Assembly: GCA_036704045.1 (NCBI GenBank)
Contig: DATNQM010000042.1
Span: 62,001 to 126,000, forward strand
Direction of reading: 5' to 3'
DNA: 64,000 nucleotides
DNA from: Ancylothrix sp036704045
Lineage (GTDB): Bacteria > Cyanobacteriota > Cyanobacteriia > Cyanobacteriales > Oscillatoriaceae
A program made the translations under genes and the position numbers. The notes under the pieces are model-generated. The model made no database searches. It saw nothing but the letters and a program-made list of their open reading frames with translations, and was not told the DNA's origin. Below are positions 10,125 to 19,058 of the stretch, in pieces (the first letter of the stretch is position 1; the number at the start of each line of letters is the position of its first letter).

Positions 10125-10670
10125 TTATTTTACCGCCTCCAACTCCGCCAGCAACTTATCAACAGAAGCATTCGTATCTAAAAAAGAAAATAAATGACGA
10201 TAGCGTAATTTGCCTTGAATATCTAACACAAATTGGGCCGGTAAAGGAGCACCCAAAGCTTTCCCAGTCGCATATTTCCGAAATACAAAACACATCGGAT
10301 CACTCAACAAAGGCATTTGTAAACCTAAATCTTGAACCACAACTTTACTTTGCCTTTCATCCGTGCTCGTAATCATCAAAACCTCCGCCCCCGCCTCCTT
10401 AAACTTTTCATAATTTTCGTTCATCGCCTTTATATGGGGGTAACAAAACGGACAATATTGCTTTTCTGTAAAAATTCGAGTAAAAGCCAAAATCACCGGC
10501 ATTTTACCTCGATAAGACGACAACTTTATACGATTTCCACCAGTAATATTTGGCAACTCAAAGTCTGGGGGACAGACTTCCAGATAAAGTTGATCCATAG
10601 CCGGAACCGGCAAAAAATTGTCAAAAAATCGCTTGTTAAATAAACCAGAAAAATCTGTTGAAGTCAGCAT
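10125..10670 (-). CDS. Redoxin / AhpC-TSA-like peroxiredoxin family protein
   Basis: A 181-aa protein from the ATG at 10670; an upstream GTG-initiated extension is unlikely because it runs through a hairpin (10699-10734). The fold markers are PPDFELPN near the N-terminus, an FTRIFTEKQYCPFCYP stretch with a CPFC redox motif, then VLMITSTDE and PLLSDP. This places it in the thioredoxin-like AhpC/TSA group, which reduces peroxides using thiols. It lies 76 bp downstream of a canonical 2-Cys peroxiredoxin on the same strand and may be co-expressed with it. It converges with the OGT-like gene, only 20 bp away. The exact electron donor is not evident. Confidence 0.75.
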   Translation of the reverse strand: MLTSTDFSGLFNKRFFDNFLPVPAMDQLYLEVCPPDFELPNITGGNRIKLSSYRGKMPVILAFTRIFTEKQYCPFCYPHIKAMNENYEKFKEAGAEVLMITSTDERQSKVVVQDLGLQMPLLSDPMCFVFRKYATGKALGAPLPAQFVLDIQGKLRYRHLFSFLDTNASVDKLLAELEAVK

Positions 10671-10698
10671 ATTTTTTGTAAATTGGTAATAAAAAATC

Positions 10699-10734
10699 GG
10701 TAATGGGACAATCCGATTACCGATTCCCATTACC
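10699..10734. terminator. Hairpin between the two peroxiredoxin-type genes
   Basis: GGTAATGGGA (10699-10708) pairs with TCCCATTACC (10725-10734). The adjoining ATTGGTAAT and ATCGGTAAT words resemble the short heptamer repeats seen elsewhere. No T-run flanks it, so it may be a processing site rather than a terminator. Confidence 0.45.
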
Positions 10735-10745
10735 ACTTTCCTAAA

Positions 10746-11336
10746 TTATACCGAAGCAAAGAAAACTTTAGACTTCACCGGATCAGGAGTCATAGTTTTA
10801 TCACCAGGCTGCCAGCCGGCGGGGCAAACTTCATCCGGGTGAGATTGTACATACTGAATTGCTTGCAAAGTCCGCAGAGTCTCATCCACGTTCCGACCAA
10901 AAGCCAAGTTATTGATAGTAGAGTGTTGAATAACACCATCTTTATCAATAATAAACAAGCCACGAAGTGCAATTCCTGCATCAGGATCAAGCACATTATA
11001 AGCGCTGCTGATTTCTTTTTTGATATCAGAAACCAGCGGATAATTCAAATCACCAACACCGCCAGATTTGCGGTCAGTTTGAATCCATGCCAAGTGAGAA
11101 AATTCGCTATCTACCGACACACCAAGAATTTCGGTATTGATGTTTTTAAAATCTGCGTGTCGGTCACTAAATGCTGTAATTTCAGTCGGGCAAACAAACG
11201 TAAAGTCTAAAGGATAGAAGAACAAAACAACATATTTGCCACGATAGTCAGACAGTTTAATTGTCTTGAATTCCTGATCGACCACAGCCGTAGCGGTAAA
11301 GTCAGGGGCAGCTTGCCCAACTCTGAGGCATTCCAT
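10746..11336 (-). CDS. Typical 2-Cys peroxiredoxin
   Basis: A 196-aa thiol peroxidase. It has the peroxidatic cysteine motif DFTFVCPTEI (with the P-x3-T-x2-C arrangement) and the resolving cysteine in EVCPAGW. It reduces H2O2 and organic peroxides, normally with thioredoxin as donor, and is a main peroxide scavenger in cyanobacteria. I start it at the ATG at 11336: AAGGAG at 11345-11350 is correctly spaced for it, whereas the upstream TTG at 11354 overlaps that site. The leader contains a small palindrome (11375-11389). Confidence 0.95.
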   Translation of the reverse strand: MECLRVGQAAPDFTATAVVDQEFKTIKLSDYRGKYVVLFFYPLDFTFVCPTEITAFSDRHADFKNINTEILGVSVDSEFSHLAWIQTDRKSGGVGDLNYPLVSDIKKEISSAYNVLDPDAGIALRGLFIIDKDGVIQHSTINNLAFGRNVDETLRTLQAIQYVQSHPDEVCPAGWQPGDKTMTPDPVKSKVFFASV

Positions 11337-11344
11337 GAACCGTT

Positions 11345-11350
11345 TCTCCT
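11345..11350 (-). promoter_or_regulatory. Ribosome-binding site fixing the peroxiredoxin start
   Basis: AAGGAG on the minus strand lies 8 bases before the ATG at 11336. It decides between that codon and the upstream TTG at 11354, whose reading frame overlaps the site. Confidence 0.75.
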
Positions 11351-11374
11351 TCAATGATAATCTAGGTAGTCGTG

Positions 11375-11389
11375 TCAGCGTGACGCTGA
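11375..11389. promoter_or_regulatory. Small palindrome in the peroxiredoxin leader
   Basis: TCAGCG-TGA-CGCTGA is a perfect 6-bp hairpin, or a compact operator, about 40 bases upstream of the peroxiredoxin ATG and inside the divergent region shared with the methyltransferase. Confidence 0.35.
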
Positions 11390-11549
11390 GGTAGTTTTAA
11401 GCTTAGCCCCAGGCCCAACCGTTGTATATTTAAGAACTGTAACAACTATATCATACTCATTCCGATTTTGAGTAGAGATGATCAGCAACTGGTGACTAGA
11501 CACTGGGAAAGGGCCATCCTCTCAAGCATACAAACGAGCACTAGATTAT

Positions 11550-12782
11550 ATGAAAAGATTTTTAAAAATTATTCAAAATAAGTTTTTTTCTCCAAAACCT
11601 AACTTATCTTCTAATCTCCAAAAACCAACTTTTACCTACTATATTGACTCCCCAAATGTTGAGGCAGAAATAACTTCAACTTTTGTAATAATTCGCGGAT
11701 GGATTGCTTCAGAGTTTCCTATACAAAACCCTACGCTTAACGACAACCAGGGCGATCCAAAAAAGCTGGAACAAGAAAATCGTCCTGATGTAGAAAAAGC
11801 TTTTCCTGGTCAATATGTCTATGGCTTTAGGCATTTAATTTTTATTCCCGAACTCGCCCCAGAAAAAACCTGGTCAATATCTTTTGTTTTAAACAATAAC
11901 TTTCAGACAATAGACCTTTCTTTAAAAGTTTCCCCAGATTCTATAAAAGCTTTTTGGGAACTTAAAGAACAAAAACTTAAAAAACTTTTATCTACCTTTC
12001 GTTGTCCGATATGTAGCAGCGAAAACTTACAAATTTTAACCACAAATATTAATTGTCAAAATTGCAATTCAAGCTTTAGCCATAACCAACTTCACTACAA
12101 CTTTCTCACCCCTGAACTAATCAACTACGCCAAAATCAAACCCAGCGACAACATTTCCACCACCGGCTACGATTCAACCTGTCAAAACCTCATTCAAAAA
12201 TTCTCAGAGGGACTAATTTTAGACAACGGTTGCGGCGTAAAAGACTACTATAACTTAGCCAACATAATTAACTTTGAAATCGTTGCCTATCCCTCCACAG
12301 ATGTAGTTGGAGTCGGAGAAAAACTACCCTTTAAATCCAATATTTTTGATGCTATTTTTTCCTTCGCAGTTCTGGAACACGTCCGCAACCCTTTTGAATG
12401 TGCAAAAGAAATAATGCGAGTATTAAAACCTGGGGGAATCCTATATATTCAAGTGCCTTTTTTACAACCATTTCACGGCTTCCCAGACCATTATTACAAC
12501 ATGACAAGTAGCGGCTTAAAAAACCTCTTTGATAACAACATAGAAATCCTAGAAGCCGGTGTACAAGATGTCGGATTACCAATTTGGGCATTAACGTGGT
12601 TTCTTAATAGCTACATTGAAGGATTACCAGACACCATCGCCGAACAATTTAAAAACATGAAAATCGGCGAAATCCTAGACCACCCAAGCAAATACTTAGA
12701 CAAAGAATTCGTCACCAAACTCCACCCCATCACCAACGAAAAATTAGCCAGTGTTAACTATTTAATTGGTATTAAAAAGTAA
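11550..12782 (+). CDS. Class I SAM-dependent methyltransferase with zinc ribbon
   Basis: A 410-aa protein. Residues about 28-130 look like a beta-rich N-terminal domain. About 152-177 is a zinc ribbon (CPIC ... CQNC). From about 220 a Methyltransf_11-type fold begins: LILDNGCGVKDY is the SAM-binding motif I, then GEKLPFKSNIFDAIFS, AVLEHV and VLKPGGILYIQVP. The substrate is unknown. Similar layouts occur in methyltransferases of polysaccharide or natural-product clusters, but no such cluster is present. The ATG at 11550 lacks a strong ribosome-binding site. Confidence 0.8.
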   Translation: MKRFLKIIQNKFFSPKPNLSSNLQKPTFTYYIDSPNVEAEITSTFVIIRGWIASEFPIQNPTLNDNQGDPKKLEQENRPDVEKAFPGQYVYGFRHLIFIPELAPEKTWSISFVLNNNFQTIDLSLKVSPDSIKAFWELKEQKLKKLLSTFRCPICSSENLQILTTNINCQNCNSSFSHNQLHYNFLTPELINYAKIKPSDNISTTGYDSTCQNLIQKFSEGLILDNGCGVKDYYNLANIINFEIVAYPSTDVVGVGEKLPFKSNIFDAIFSFAVLEHVRNPFECAKEIMRVLKPGGILYIQVPFLQPFHGFPDHYYNMTSSGLKNLFDNNIEILEAGVQDVGLPIWALTWFLNSYIEGLPDTIAEQFKNMKIGEILDHPSKYLDKEFVTKLHPITNEKLASVNYLIGIKK

Positions 12783-13109
12783 GTTGATTTTAAAACATTA
12801 ATCAAAAAACGCTAATTTCCCTGACGCCAGATAAAAACTGCTGAAAGCGTTAGGGCGTAGTCGCAACAAGCCTTAAAAAAGGAGGATGTGTTAAGGTAAA
12901 CGGGAAAAATAAAACACAAAAAGTTTTCACCGCCCCACAACTTCAAAACAAAATTACCCTTGGAGAGACAAATCATTTACCAGTCAGCCGTTTAAACCGA
13001 TAGCTTGGTTATCTTTACTCTTTTTTAAGTTTGATAACTTTTTTACCTTCTTAAGCTACAACCGATAGAAAAGCCTTACCATATATTTACTTGCGGATTT
13101 ATTGCCAGT
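12783..13109. other. Intergenic region before the zinc-ribbon kinase
   Basis: No coding frame. It contains an AAGGAGG at about 12879 followed by ATG-TGT-TAA, a ribosome-binding site leading only to a two-codon frame, flanked by CTTAA/TTAAG arms. The promoter of the kinase gene presumably lies here, but I cannot define it. Confidence 0.5.
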
Positions 13110-14690
13110 ATGAGCTATTGCCTGAATCCCCACTGCCAAAAGCCCCAACAAAACCCCAGCGATGCCAAATTTTGCCTTAGTTGCGGCGAAAAAATGATCC
13201 TAGGCGGACGGTATCGCGCCCTCGAACTCCTCGGTTCTGGTGGTTTTGGCAGAACATTTTTAGCCACCGATGAACACAACTCCCACAGAAATCGCTGTGT
13301 AATTAAACAATTTTTTCCCCAAGATCAAGGCTTTGTTAACACAGTCAAAGCAGCAGACTTATTTCGACAAGAAGCCCTCCGTTTAGAAACATTAGGAAAA
13401 CACCCCCAAATTCCCCAATTATTAGCACATATTGAACAAGAAAAACAGCAATATTTAATTCAAGAATTCATAGAAGGAAACAACCTTGCCCAAGAACTAG
13501 CCGAAACCGGCCCCTTTAATGAAATCAAAATTCGTAAACTCTTGAATGATTTGCTGCCGGTGTTGCAATTTGTCCATAGCAACCAACTTATTCACCGCGA
13601 TATTAAACCAGAAAATATTATCCGTCGTCGCCAAGATAAACAACTGGTATTAGTAGACTTTGGGGCGGCAAAACTTGTTGAAAAAAGCAGTTTACAAAAA
13701 ACCGATACTATTATTGGAACAGCCGCTTACACAGCCCCCGAACAACTACGAGGAAAAGCAAACTTTGCCAGTGATATTTATAGTTTAGGTGTAACTTGCG
13801 TGCATTTGTTAACACAAATGTCACCCTTTGATTTATTTGATAACCGCGATGGAAATTGGGCATGGCGAGATTATACAAGACAATTGATGAGTGAACAATT
13901 AGGTCAAGTTTTAGATAAAATGCTTGAACCGGCCCTCAACCGTCGATACCTTTCCACAGCCCAAGTTATAAAAGCCTTAAACCCCAACGTTTCCCAACCG
14001 GCAACCTCTCCCCAAAATTTATCCCTACCCCTTCAAAAGCAACGCCTAGAAATTTATCAAAGCTTGCAAAATGTCCTTGCCTCCCATCAACTAAAAATTC
14101 AAGTAAATTTAGCAAAAACCTCCTTAACCATAGTTTTAAGTAGACCCGAAGACAACCCCATCAACTATGACTTGCTTACCCCAGCAATCCAACAGCAATT
14201 AAAGTCTTTAAAACTGACAGGAATCAACGAAGTAAAAATCTTCGCCCGAATTAATAATAATCCCGTCAGTGAGTGGCAATCTGTATGGAAAGTCAACCAT
14301 CCCAGCCCGCCAAAAAAACAGGAAAACTTTAATCATAAACAGCCAAAGTTAAACCCTAAAACAAAAATCAATAAAAAACTAAATGAATGGGTAATGGATA
14401 GCTTTATTTTCCTAGCTATCATTTCAATTTTTCTGCATAGAATTATTGTTTTAGAACCTATTAACAGCTTAAATATTGCCTTATTCATGCTAATAATTAA
14501 GCATATTTTAAGTTGGCAACAACAAATTAAAACAGAATCCATGTTTTTGCAACTATTAGTATTGTCATTAATCGTTAACATTTTAGACTTTCGCCTAGAA
14601 ATAAAAAACCAAATAATCGGAGTATTTTTAACAGTATTTTTGGTTTCTTTACCGGCTTTATACATCAAGCAAAAAGTCAAACATACCTAA
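13110..14690 (+). CDS. Serine/threonine protein kinase with N-terminal 4-Cys zinc ribbon and C-terminal membrane segments
   Basis: A 526-aa kinase of the cyanobacterial zinc-ribbon class. Cys4 and Cys9, then a CLSC pair, form the N-terminal ribbon. The catalytic domain spans about 33-295 and is complete: glycine loop LGSGGFG, Lys66 in CVIKQF, catalytic loop HRDIKPEN (Asp164), DFG Asp183, and APEQLRGKA. About 300-400 is an unrecognised region containing a compact alpha/beta-looking segment (QLKIQVNLAKTSLTIVLSR). About 428-520 is hydrophobic with three to four likely membrane helices. It should phosphorylate Ser/Thr at the membrane. It heads a block with a WD40 lipoprotein and a degenerate paralogue. 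Confidence 0.9.
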   Translation: MSYCLNPHCQKPQQNPSDAKFCLSCGEKMILGGRYRALELLGSGGFGRTFLATDEHNSHRNRCVIKQFFPQDQGFVNTVKAADLFRQEALRLETLGKHPQIPQLLAHIEQEKQQYLIQEFIEGNNLAQELAETGPFNEIKIRKLLNDLLPVLQFVHSNQLIHRDIKPENIIRRRQDKQLVLVDFGAAKLVEKSSLQKTDTIIGTAAYTAPEQLRGKANFASDIYSLGVTCVHLLTQMSPFDLFDNRDGNWAWRDYTRQLMSEQLGQVLDKMLEPALNRRYLSTAQVIKALNPNVSQPATSPQNLSLPLQKQRLEIYQSLQNVLASHQLKIQVNLAKTSLTIVLSRPEDNPINYDLLTPAIQQQLKSLKLTGINEVKIFARINNNPVSEWQSVWKVNHPSPPKKQENFNHKQPKLNPKTKINKKLNEWVMDSFIFLAIISIFLHRIIVLEPINSLNIALFMLIIKHILSWQQQIKTESMFLQLLVLSLIVNILDFRLEIKNQIIGVFLTVFLVSLPALYIKQKVKHT

Positions 14691-15055
14691 GTCTATTGCT
14701 AATAAAAAAAGAACCTTTTCGTTGAGAAAATAGAAACTAAAACAAAAACATCCGTTGTACCAACTGGCACAACCACTTAGTCATAAAAACTCTCAAAAAA
14801 AACATTGCTTAAATTTGCAAAGATTTGATAAAATCAGGCAGTAAACAAGCGAGCAAAAACCCACAGCCCACCCAGTCAAACCCTCAATTAAAATTCAAGA
14901 GAATTTACGCAAAGCTTCTACCTATAGAGTTTTGTAGAAAAAATCCGCCCTTAGTTCTAAACCTAAGTATGGTGCGTAAGTCCTATATAATTGAGAAAAA
15001 AAGTGTTTTTCTTCCAAAAAACATCAAACAAAGCGGGCCGGCAAAACATCCTGAT
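14691..15055. other. Region between kinase and WD40 lipoprotein
   Basis: An open frame runs in phase with the lipoprotein from a TTG at 14825, but the lipobox would then be internal, so I treat this as a leader. The AT-rich segment near 14810-14835 is a plausible promoter region. Confidence 0.5.
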
Positions 15056-16123
15056 ATGTCTCTAAAAAAACAGACCTCTACCCTAATCATAGCCCTTCTC
15101 ATAGCAACAGCCGGCTGCACAAATGAAGAAACAAACGCAGTCAAAAACCAACCAGTCGCCACCGCTAAAACCAGCAACAGCGAAAAAGATTCAGCCAAAA
15201 TAAAACTTTTGCAAACCTTTTCTGGGTTCAGCAAAATTGATGAAGTAATTATCACACCAGACGGACAAAGAGCAATTGGGGCTAGTGATAATGTCAACAT
15301 TTGGAACATAGCAACCGGCCAACTTTTGCAAAGCTTAGAAATCAACACAAACATTGATTCCCTTGCCATTCATCCCAATGGCAAAATGTTAGCAATAGGC
15401 CGGTGGGATGGCACCATAGAACTATGGGATATCATTGTTGGAAAACGCCTCGCCGCCATTTCAGGGCATACAATGGATATCAACGCCCTAATATTTACAC
15501 CCGATGGAAAAAGCTTAATTAGTGGTAGCGAAGACGGCTTTTTATTCATTTGGGATTTAACCGCAGGCAAACTAGATCGAACCCTCATAGATAAAACTCA
15601 AAACCGGCAATATTTATCATCCATCAACGCAGCAACCCTAAGCGAAGACGGCAACACATTAGTTAGCACAGATGACAACTCCATCAAAATTTGGGACTAT
15701 CAAACCGGCAAAATAGAACGCACAATAAAAGACAGCGAAAAATTCCAAAAAGGCATCAAATCTATTGACATTAGTTCCGACGGAAAAACATTAGCCGGTG
15801 CCACCCCCGATCTTCTCCTTGTGTGGGATCTCGACAGCGAAAACGAAACAAACATCGACATCAAAAACACACTAGACTATAAACCAACAAGCATAACTTC
15901 CATCGCCATCAACCCCAACGGAAAAACCCTAGCCACCGGCTTTCCCAATGGAAAAATCGCCCTTTGGGATCTACAAACAAAACAACCAATCCTCAAGGAA
16001 ATCCAACATAGCATCGATCCCACCGCAGCCGTACAAACCCTTGCCTACAACACAAATGGAACCCTCCTCATCAGTGGAAGCGCAGATGGAATCATCAAAA
16101 TTTGGCAAATCAAACCCTTTTAA
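15056..16123 (+). CDS. WD40-repeat lipoprotein
   Basis: A 355-aa protein from the ATG at 15056. The N-terminus KKQTSTLIIALLIATAGC is a lipoprotein signal peptide with lipobox ATAGC, so the mature protein should be anchored outside the cytoplasm by Cys19. About seven WD-type repeats follow (NVNIWNIATG, TIELWDI, FLFIWDLTAG, SIKIWDYQTG, LLLVWDLDS, KIALWDLQT, IIKIWQI), enough for one seven-bladed propeller. It probably serves as a protein-binding platform. It sits between two zinc-ribbon kinase homologues; cyanobacterial WD40 domains are often fused to such kinases, so a functional link is reasonable but inferred. A TTG-initiated 77-residue extension is possible and would bury the signal peptide. 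Confidence 0.8.
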   Translation: MSLKKQTSTLIIALLIATAGCTNEETNAVKNQPVATAKTSNSEKDSAKIKLLQTFSGFSKIDEVIITPDGQRAIGASDNVNIWNIATGQLLQSLEINTNIDSLAIHPNGKMLAIGRWDGTIELWDIIVGKRLAAISGHTMDINALIFTPDGKSLISGSEDGFLFIWDLTAGKLDRTLIDKTQNRQYLSSINAATLSEDGNTLVSTDDNSIKIWDYQTGKIERTIKDSEKFQKGIKSIDISSDGKTLAGATPDLLLVWDLDSENETNIDIKNTLDYKPTSITSIAINPNGKTLATGFPNGKIALWDLQTKQPILKEIQHSIDPTAAVQTLAYNTNGTLLISGSADGIIKIWQIKPF

Positions 16124-16271
16124 AATTAAAATTTTCACCCCTACTATACTCAAGCACAACCACCACCTTTTACCTCAAAAAAACCAGCCAATTACAGTAA
16201 AATTGCTATTTTTTTTCTAGGGATATAAAATTAAAATAAATCAAAACATATTGCCTAATCCATTTTGTAAA

Positions 16272-17966
16272 ATGACCTACTGCCTGCATCCTACCTGCCA
16301 AAAACCAGAAAATATATCCCCAGTAAAATTTTGCAAAGCTTGTGGGAGAAGTCTCCTTTTAGGCAACCGCTACCGTGCCATCAAAATTCTACGTCAAGAC
16401 AGCAGCAGCAGAAGATTTTTAGCAATTGACGAACACCAACCCACCAAACCAAAGTGCATAATTGAGCAATTTTTACCCCTAGGAACCAACGTCCCCCCCA
16501 GCAAAACTCACCTAGAAATTGCCCAACTATTTACCCAAGAAGCAGCAAAGCTTGAACTACTTAACAAACATCCAAAAAATCCCAAAATATTAGCATTTTT
16601 CCCCACCGAACAATACCCAACCTGGGTAAAAGAATATATAGACGGACAAAGCATAGCAAAAATTTTAAATAAAAAAGGCCCCTACAACCAAACCCAAATC
16701 CGTAACCTATTAGCCGAAGTATTACCAATTTTAGAATTTGCCCACAACCAAAAAATTATCCACGCAGATATAACCCCAGAAAACATCATCAACACACCCG
16801 AAGGAAAACACATTTTAATCGGCTTTGGATGCGCCCCACTAGCCTATAAAACCGCCAAATTTCGCCCCGGAAGCCGCATCGGCACCCCCCCCTATCTGCC
16901 CCCAGAACAAACCAGAGGACAAACCACCAATGCCAGCGATATATACAGTTTAGGACTCACCTGTATCCACCTCCTCACCGGCATCTCACCCCTCAAACTC
17001 TACGACAACAGCAAAAAAACTTGGATCTGGGAAGAAACATTAAACAAAAACACCATCTTCGGAGAACTAGCCTTACTTTTAAATAAAATGATCAACCGTT
17101 CCGCCCAAGAACGTTATCAATCAATACGCGAACTTAGACAAGACTTTGCCAAATTACCAGACATTTTATACGCCTCCATAGACGCCTTAAACTTAGAACA
17201 AAAGCAATTTATAGTCAAACAAGCCCTAGCCAGCGCCCTCCCCGGCAAAAACCTCCTCTTCCGTATTGATGTAGACGCAATGACCAGTCAAGAAGTCACA
17301 GAAAAAATTTATGAAACCCTAAGAAAATTCACAATACTAGAACTAGAAAAACCCACCGTTACCGAAAAACAAATTTTATCAGTTTGGCAAAAACACACCA
17401 TTCAAATCATCGAACAAATGGACGTACCCGAACAATGGGAAGAAAAAAAAGAAAAAGTCATTTCTGAACTAGAAAGCCTCCAACAAATCCCCGACAATAT
17501 CCAAAAGCAAAGCAAACTAGAAACCATCGCCAAAGAAATTTTAGAAATTTTATTTGAAAGCATGAGTGAAAAAGAAAAAATAATTTTTGCCGAAAGAGTC
17601 ATTGAAGAAACAGAAAAACAAAATCTCCAAATAGGAAAAGATCAATTAACCCCTGCTAAAATAAAAGCATTACTTGGCGGAGGAGCCACCGGCCTACGCT
17701 CAGTAGCTGAACCAGTCGTGAGAAAAATAATCATCGAAAGATTATCTCAAGGATTTTTAATTCCAATCCTAGCCACCGCCATTGGAATCCAGCAATTTAG
17801 AAACTGGGGAATCATCCTCGCCGGCCCCCTCGGCTGGGGATTAGTCATCCTCGCAGCATTAGGCAGCGGAGTCTCAGCCGTCGCCAAATATAGAAAAGAA
17901 CGAAAAAAAGTATTATTCATCCAAACCTTATTTTCAATTTATAGCTACAGCATCAAAACCTCCTAA
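16272..17966 (+). CDS. Zinc-ribbon kinase homologue, predicted pseudokinase, with helical C-terminal membrane-associated domain
   Basis: A 564-aa paralogue of the kinase at 13110. The ATG at 16272 (MTYCLHP) matches that kinase's N-terminus; the upstream TTG at 16251 is rejected. The 4-Cys ribbon is intact. The kinase fold is recognisable, but catalytic features are gone: the glycine loop reads RQDSSSRRF, the ATP-binding Lys is Glu65 (CIIEQF), HRDIKPEN reads HADITPEN (Asp166 kept, Arg and Lys lost), and DFG reads GFG (Gly184). PPEQTRGQ and the later helices are retained. About 300-465 is highly charged helix. About 465-564 holds hydrophobic segments ending AGPLGWGLVILAALGSG, faintly like the end of YaaW/UPF0174 proteins. 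It likely acts as a scaffold or allosteric partner rather than an enzyme. The 35 bp to tsaB suggests possible co-transcription. Confidence 0.85.
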   Translation: MTYCLHPTCQKPENISPVKFCKACGRSLLLGNRYRAIKILRQDSSSRRFLAIDEHQPTKPKCIIEQFLPLGTNVPPSKTHLEIAQLFTQEAAKLELLNKHPKNPKILAFFPTEQYPTWVKEYIDGQSIAKILNKKGPYNQTQIRNLLAEVLPILEFAHNQKIIHADITPENIINTPEGKHILIGFGCAPLAYKTAKFRPGSRIGTPPYLPPEQTRGQTTNASDIYSLGLTCIHLLTGISPLKLYDNSKKTWIWEETLNKNTIFGELALLLNKMINRSAQERYQSIRELRQDFAKLPDILYASIDALNLEQKQFIVKQALASALPGKNLLFRIDVDAMTSQEVTEKIYETLRKFTILELEKPTVTEKQILSVWQKHTIQIIEQMDVPEQWEEKKEKVISELESLQQIPDNIQKQSKLETIAKEILEILFESMSEKEKIIFAERVIEETEKQNLQIGKDQLTPAKIKALLGGGATGLRSVAEPVVRKIIIERLSQGFLIPILATAIGIQQFRNWGIILAGPLGWGLVILAALGSGVSAVAKYRKERKKVLFIQTLFSIYSYSIKTS

Positions 17967-18000
17967 ACCACCCATTAAAGCATCTAAAAATTCATAAAAA

Positions 18001-18648
18001 ATGCCATTAAACGAAACAAAATACGGCCTTGCCCTCCATACTAGTAGCCCCGAACTCGGACTTTCCATCAACAACTTTGCCGGAAAATATCGCGCTGAAA
18101 CTTGGGAAATAGGACACGACCTTTCCACCCTACTACACGCCATCCTCGCAGACTTTATCAAACCTGTAACCTGGCAAGACCTAGCCTTTCTAGCCGTTGC
18201 CAAAGGCCCCGGAAGCTTCACCGGCACCCGCATCGGCATCGTCACCGCCCGTACCCTAGCCCAACAACTCGACATCCCCCTCTTCGCCATCTCCACTCTC
18301 GCCGCCATCGCCCACGAACAAAAACTCAAGAACCCCGCCATCCCAGAAGACGCAGATATAGCTGTCCAAATGCCCGCCCAGCGAGGCCAAATCTTTACAG
18401 CCATCTATAAAACCTCTCCAAAAGATGGGGGAATCTTTACCCTCTTACCAGACAGCCTCTATACCCTCGAAGAGTGGCAACACATCCTTTCAAACTGGCC
18501 TAATCCCTATCACCTAATTTTCGCAGAAACCAACACCGGCAAATCCGTCATCAGCCTCCTCCAACTTGCCTACCTTAACTGGCAACAAGGCCAAACCCCC
18601 ACCTGGGCCGAAGCCCTCCCCTTCTATGGTCAACACCCCGTCCAATAG
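18001..18648 (+). CDS. tsaB: tRNA threonylcarbamoyladenosine biosynthesis protein TsaB
   Basis: A 215-aa TsaB/YeaZ protein of the ASKHA fold. It has an N-terminal LALHTSSPELGLSI segment and the hallmark GPGSFTGTRIGI. It partners with TsaD and TsaE in making the t6A modification at position 37 of ANN-decoding tRNAs, in the cytoplasm. It starts at the ATG 34 bases after the pseudokinase stop. The transcript probably ends at the hairpin at 18911-18942. Confidence 0.93.
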   Translation: MPLNETKYGLALHTSSPELGLSINNFAGKYRAETWEIGHDLSTLLHAILADFIKPVTWQDLAFLAVAKGPGSFTGTRIGIVTARTLAQQLDIPLFAISTLAAIAHEQKLKNPAIPEDADIAVQMPAQRGQIFTAIYKTSPKDGGIFTLLPDSLYTLEEWQHILSNWPNPYHLIFAETNTGKSVISLLQLAYLNWQQGQTPTWAEALPFYGQHPVQ

Positions 18649-18650
18649 GC

Positions 18651-18676
18651 AAAAAAAAACGCCCGTGGGGGGCGTT
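18651..18676 (-). terminator. Intrinsic terminator (minus strand)
   Basis: AACGCCC (18658-18664) pairs with GGGCGTT (18670-18676); read on the minus strand, the stem is followed by nine T. It would stop transcripts coming from the permease gene. Confidence 0.7.
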
Positions 18677-18910
18677 GCCATCAGGGTGCATCTTTTACAC
18701 CTCCTACTTTATCAAAATCAAGAGGGGTGTCACCCCCCAACTGGGCAAATTTACAAAAACTTTATACAAACTACATTCAACCTTCATATTTCTCACCCAA
18801 CAACCAACCCCTCCATGTGACATTCAACAATCCGTCACAAACACCAACCCCTTACCCCATAGAGATTTGCCAAAATTAAATCAAAGAAAAAACCCAAAAC
18901 CCATTTGCAC

Positions 18911-18942
18911 CCCGTGCCACCCAGCACGGGATTTTTATTTTT
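18911..18942 (+). terminator. Intrinsic terminator after tsaB
   Basis: CCCGTGC (18911-18917) pairs with GCACGGG (18924-18930), followed by ATTTTTATTTTT. A classic plus-strand Rho-independent terminator about 260 bases after tsaB. Confidence 0.8.
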
Positions 18943-19058
18943 AAAGGGCAGAAATTTTTTCACAATTTTTTGATATTTCAGCATCAAGTTTTAGCTTTTT
19001 AACCGTACATTAACAAGCGGGCATTACAACACCATTTTAAAATTCAATTTGCCATAAC

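Larger units (their letters stand above)
18649..19058. other. Convergent intergenic region with terminators on both strands
   Basis: About 410 bp between tsaB (+) and the ABC permease (-). It contains a minus-strand terminator at 18651-18676 and a plus-strand terminator at 18911-18942. The frames across it have no start context and atypical composition. Confidence 0.7.

Noticed and set aside
11337..11354. TTG start of the 2-Cys peroxiredoxin
   Set aside because: The ribosome-binding site AAGGAG lies within this extension and serves the ATG at 11336.
12870..12905. AAGGAGG followed by ATG upstream of the kinase gene
   Set aside because: The frame stops after two codons; could only be a regulatory mini-frame and there is no other evidence.
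14825..15055. N-terminal extension of the WD40 protein
   Set aside because: Would place a clear lipoprotein signal peptide 77 residues into the protein; starts with TTG and has no ribosome-binding site.
18566..18944. Plus-strand frames after tsaB
   Set aside because: They run through two terminators and have atypical composition with no start context.
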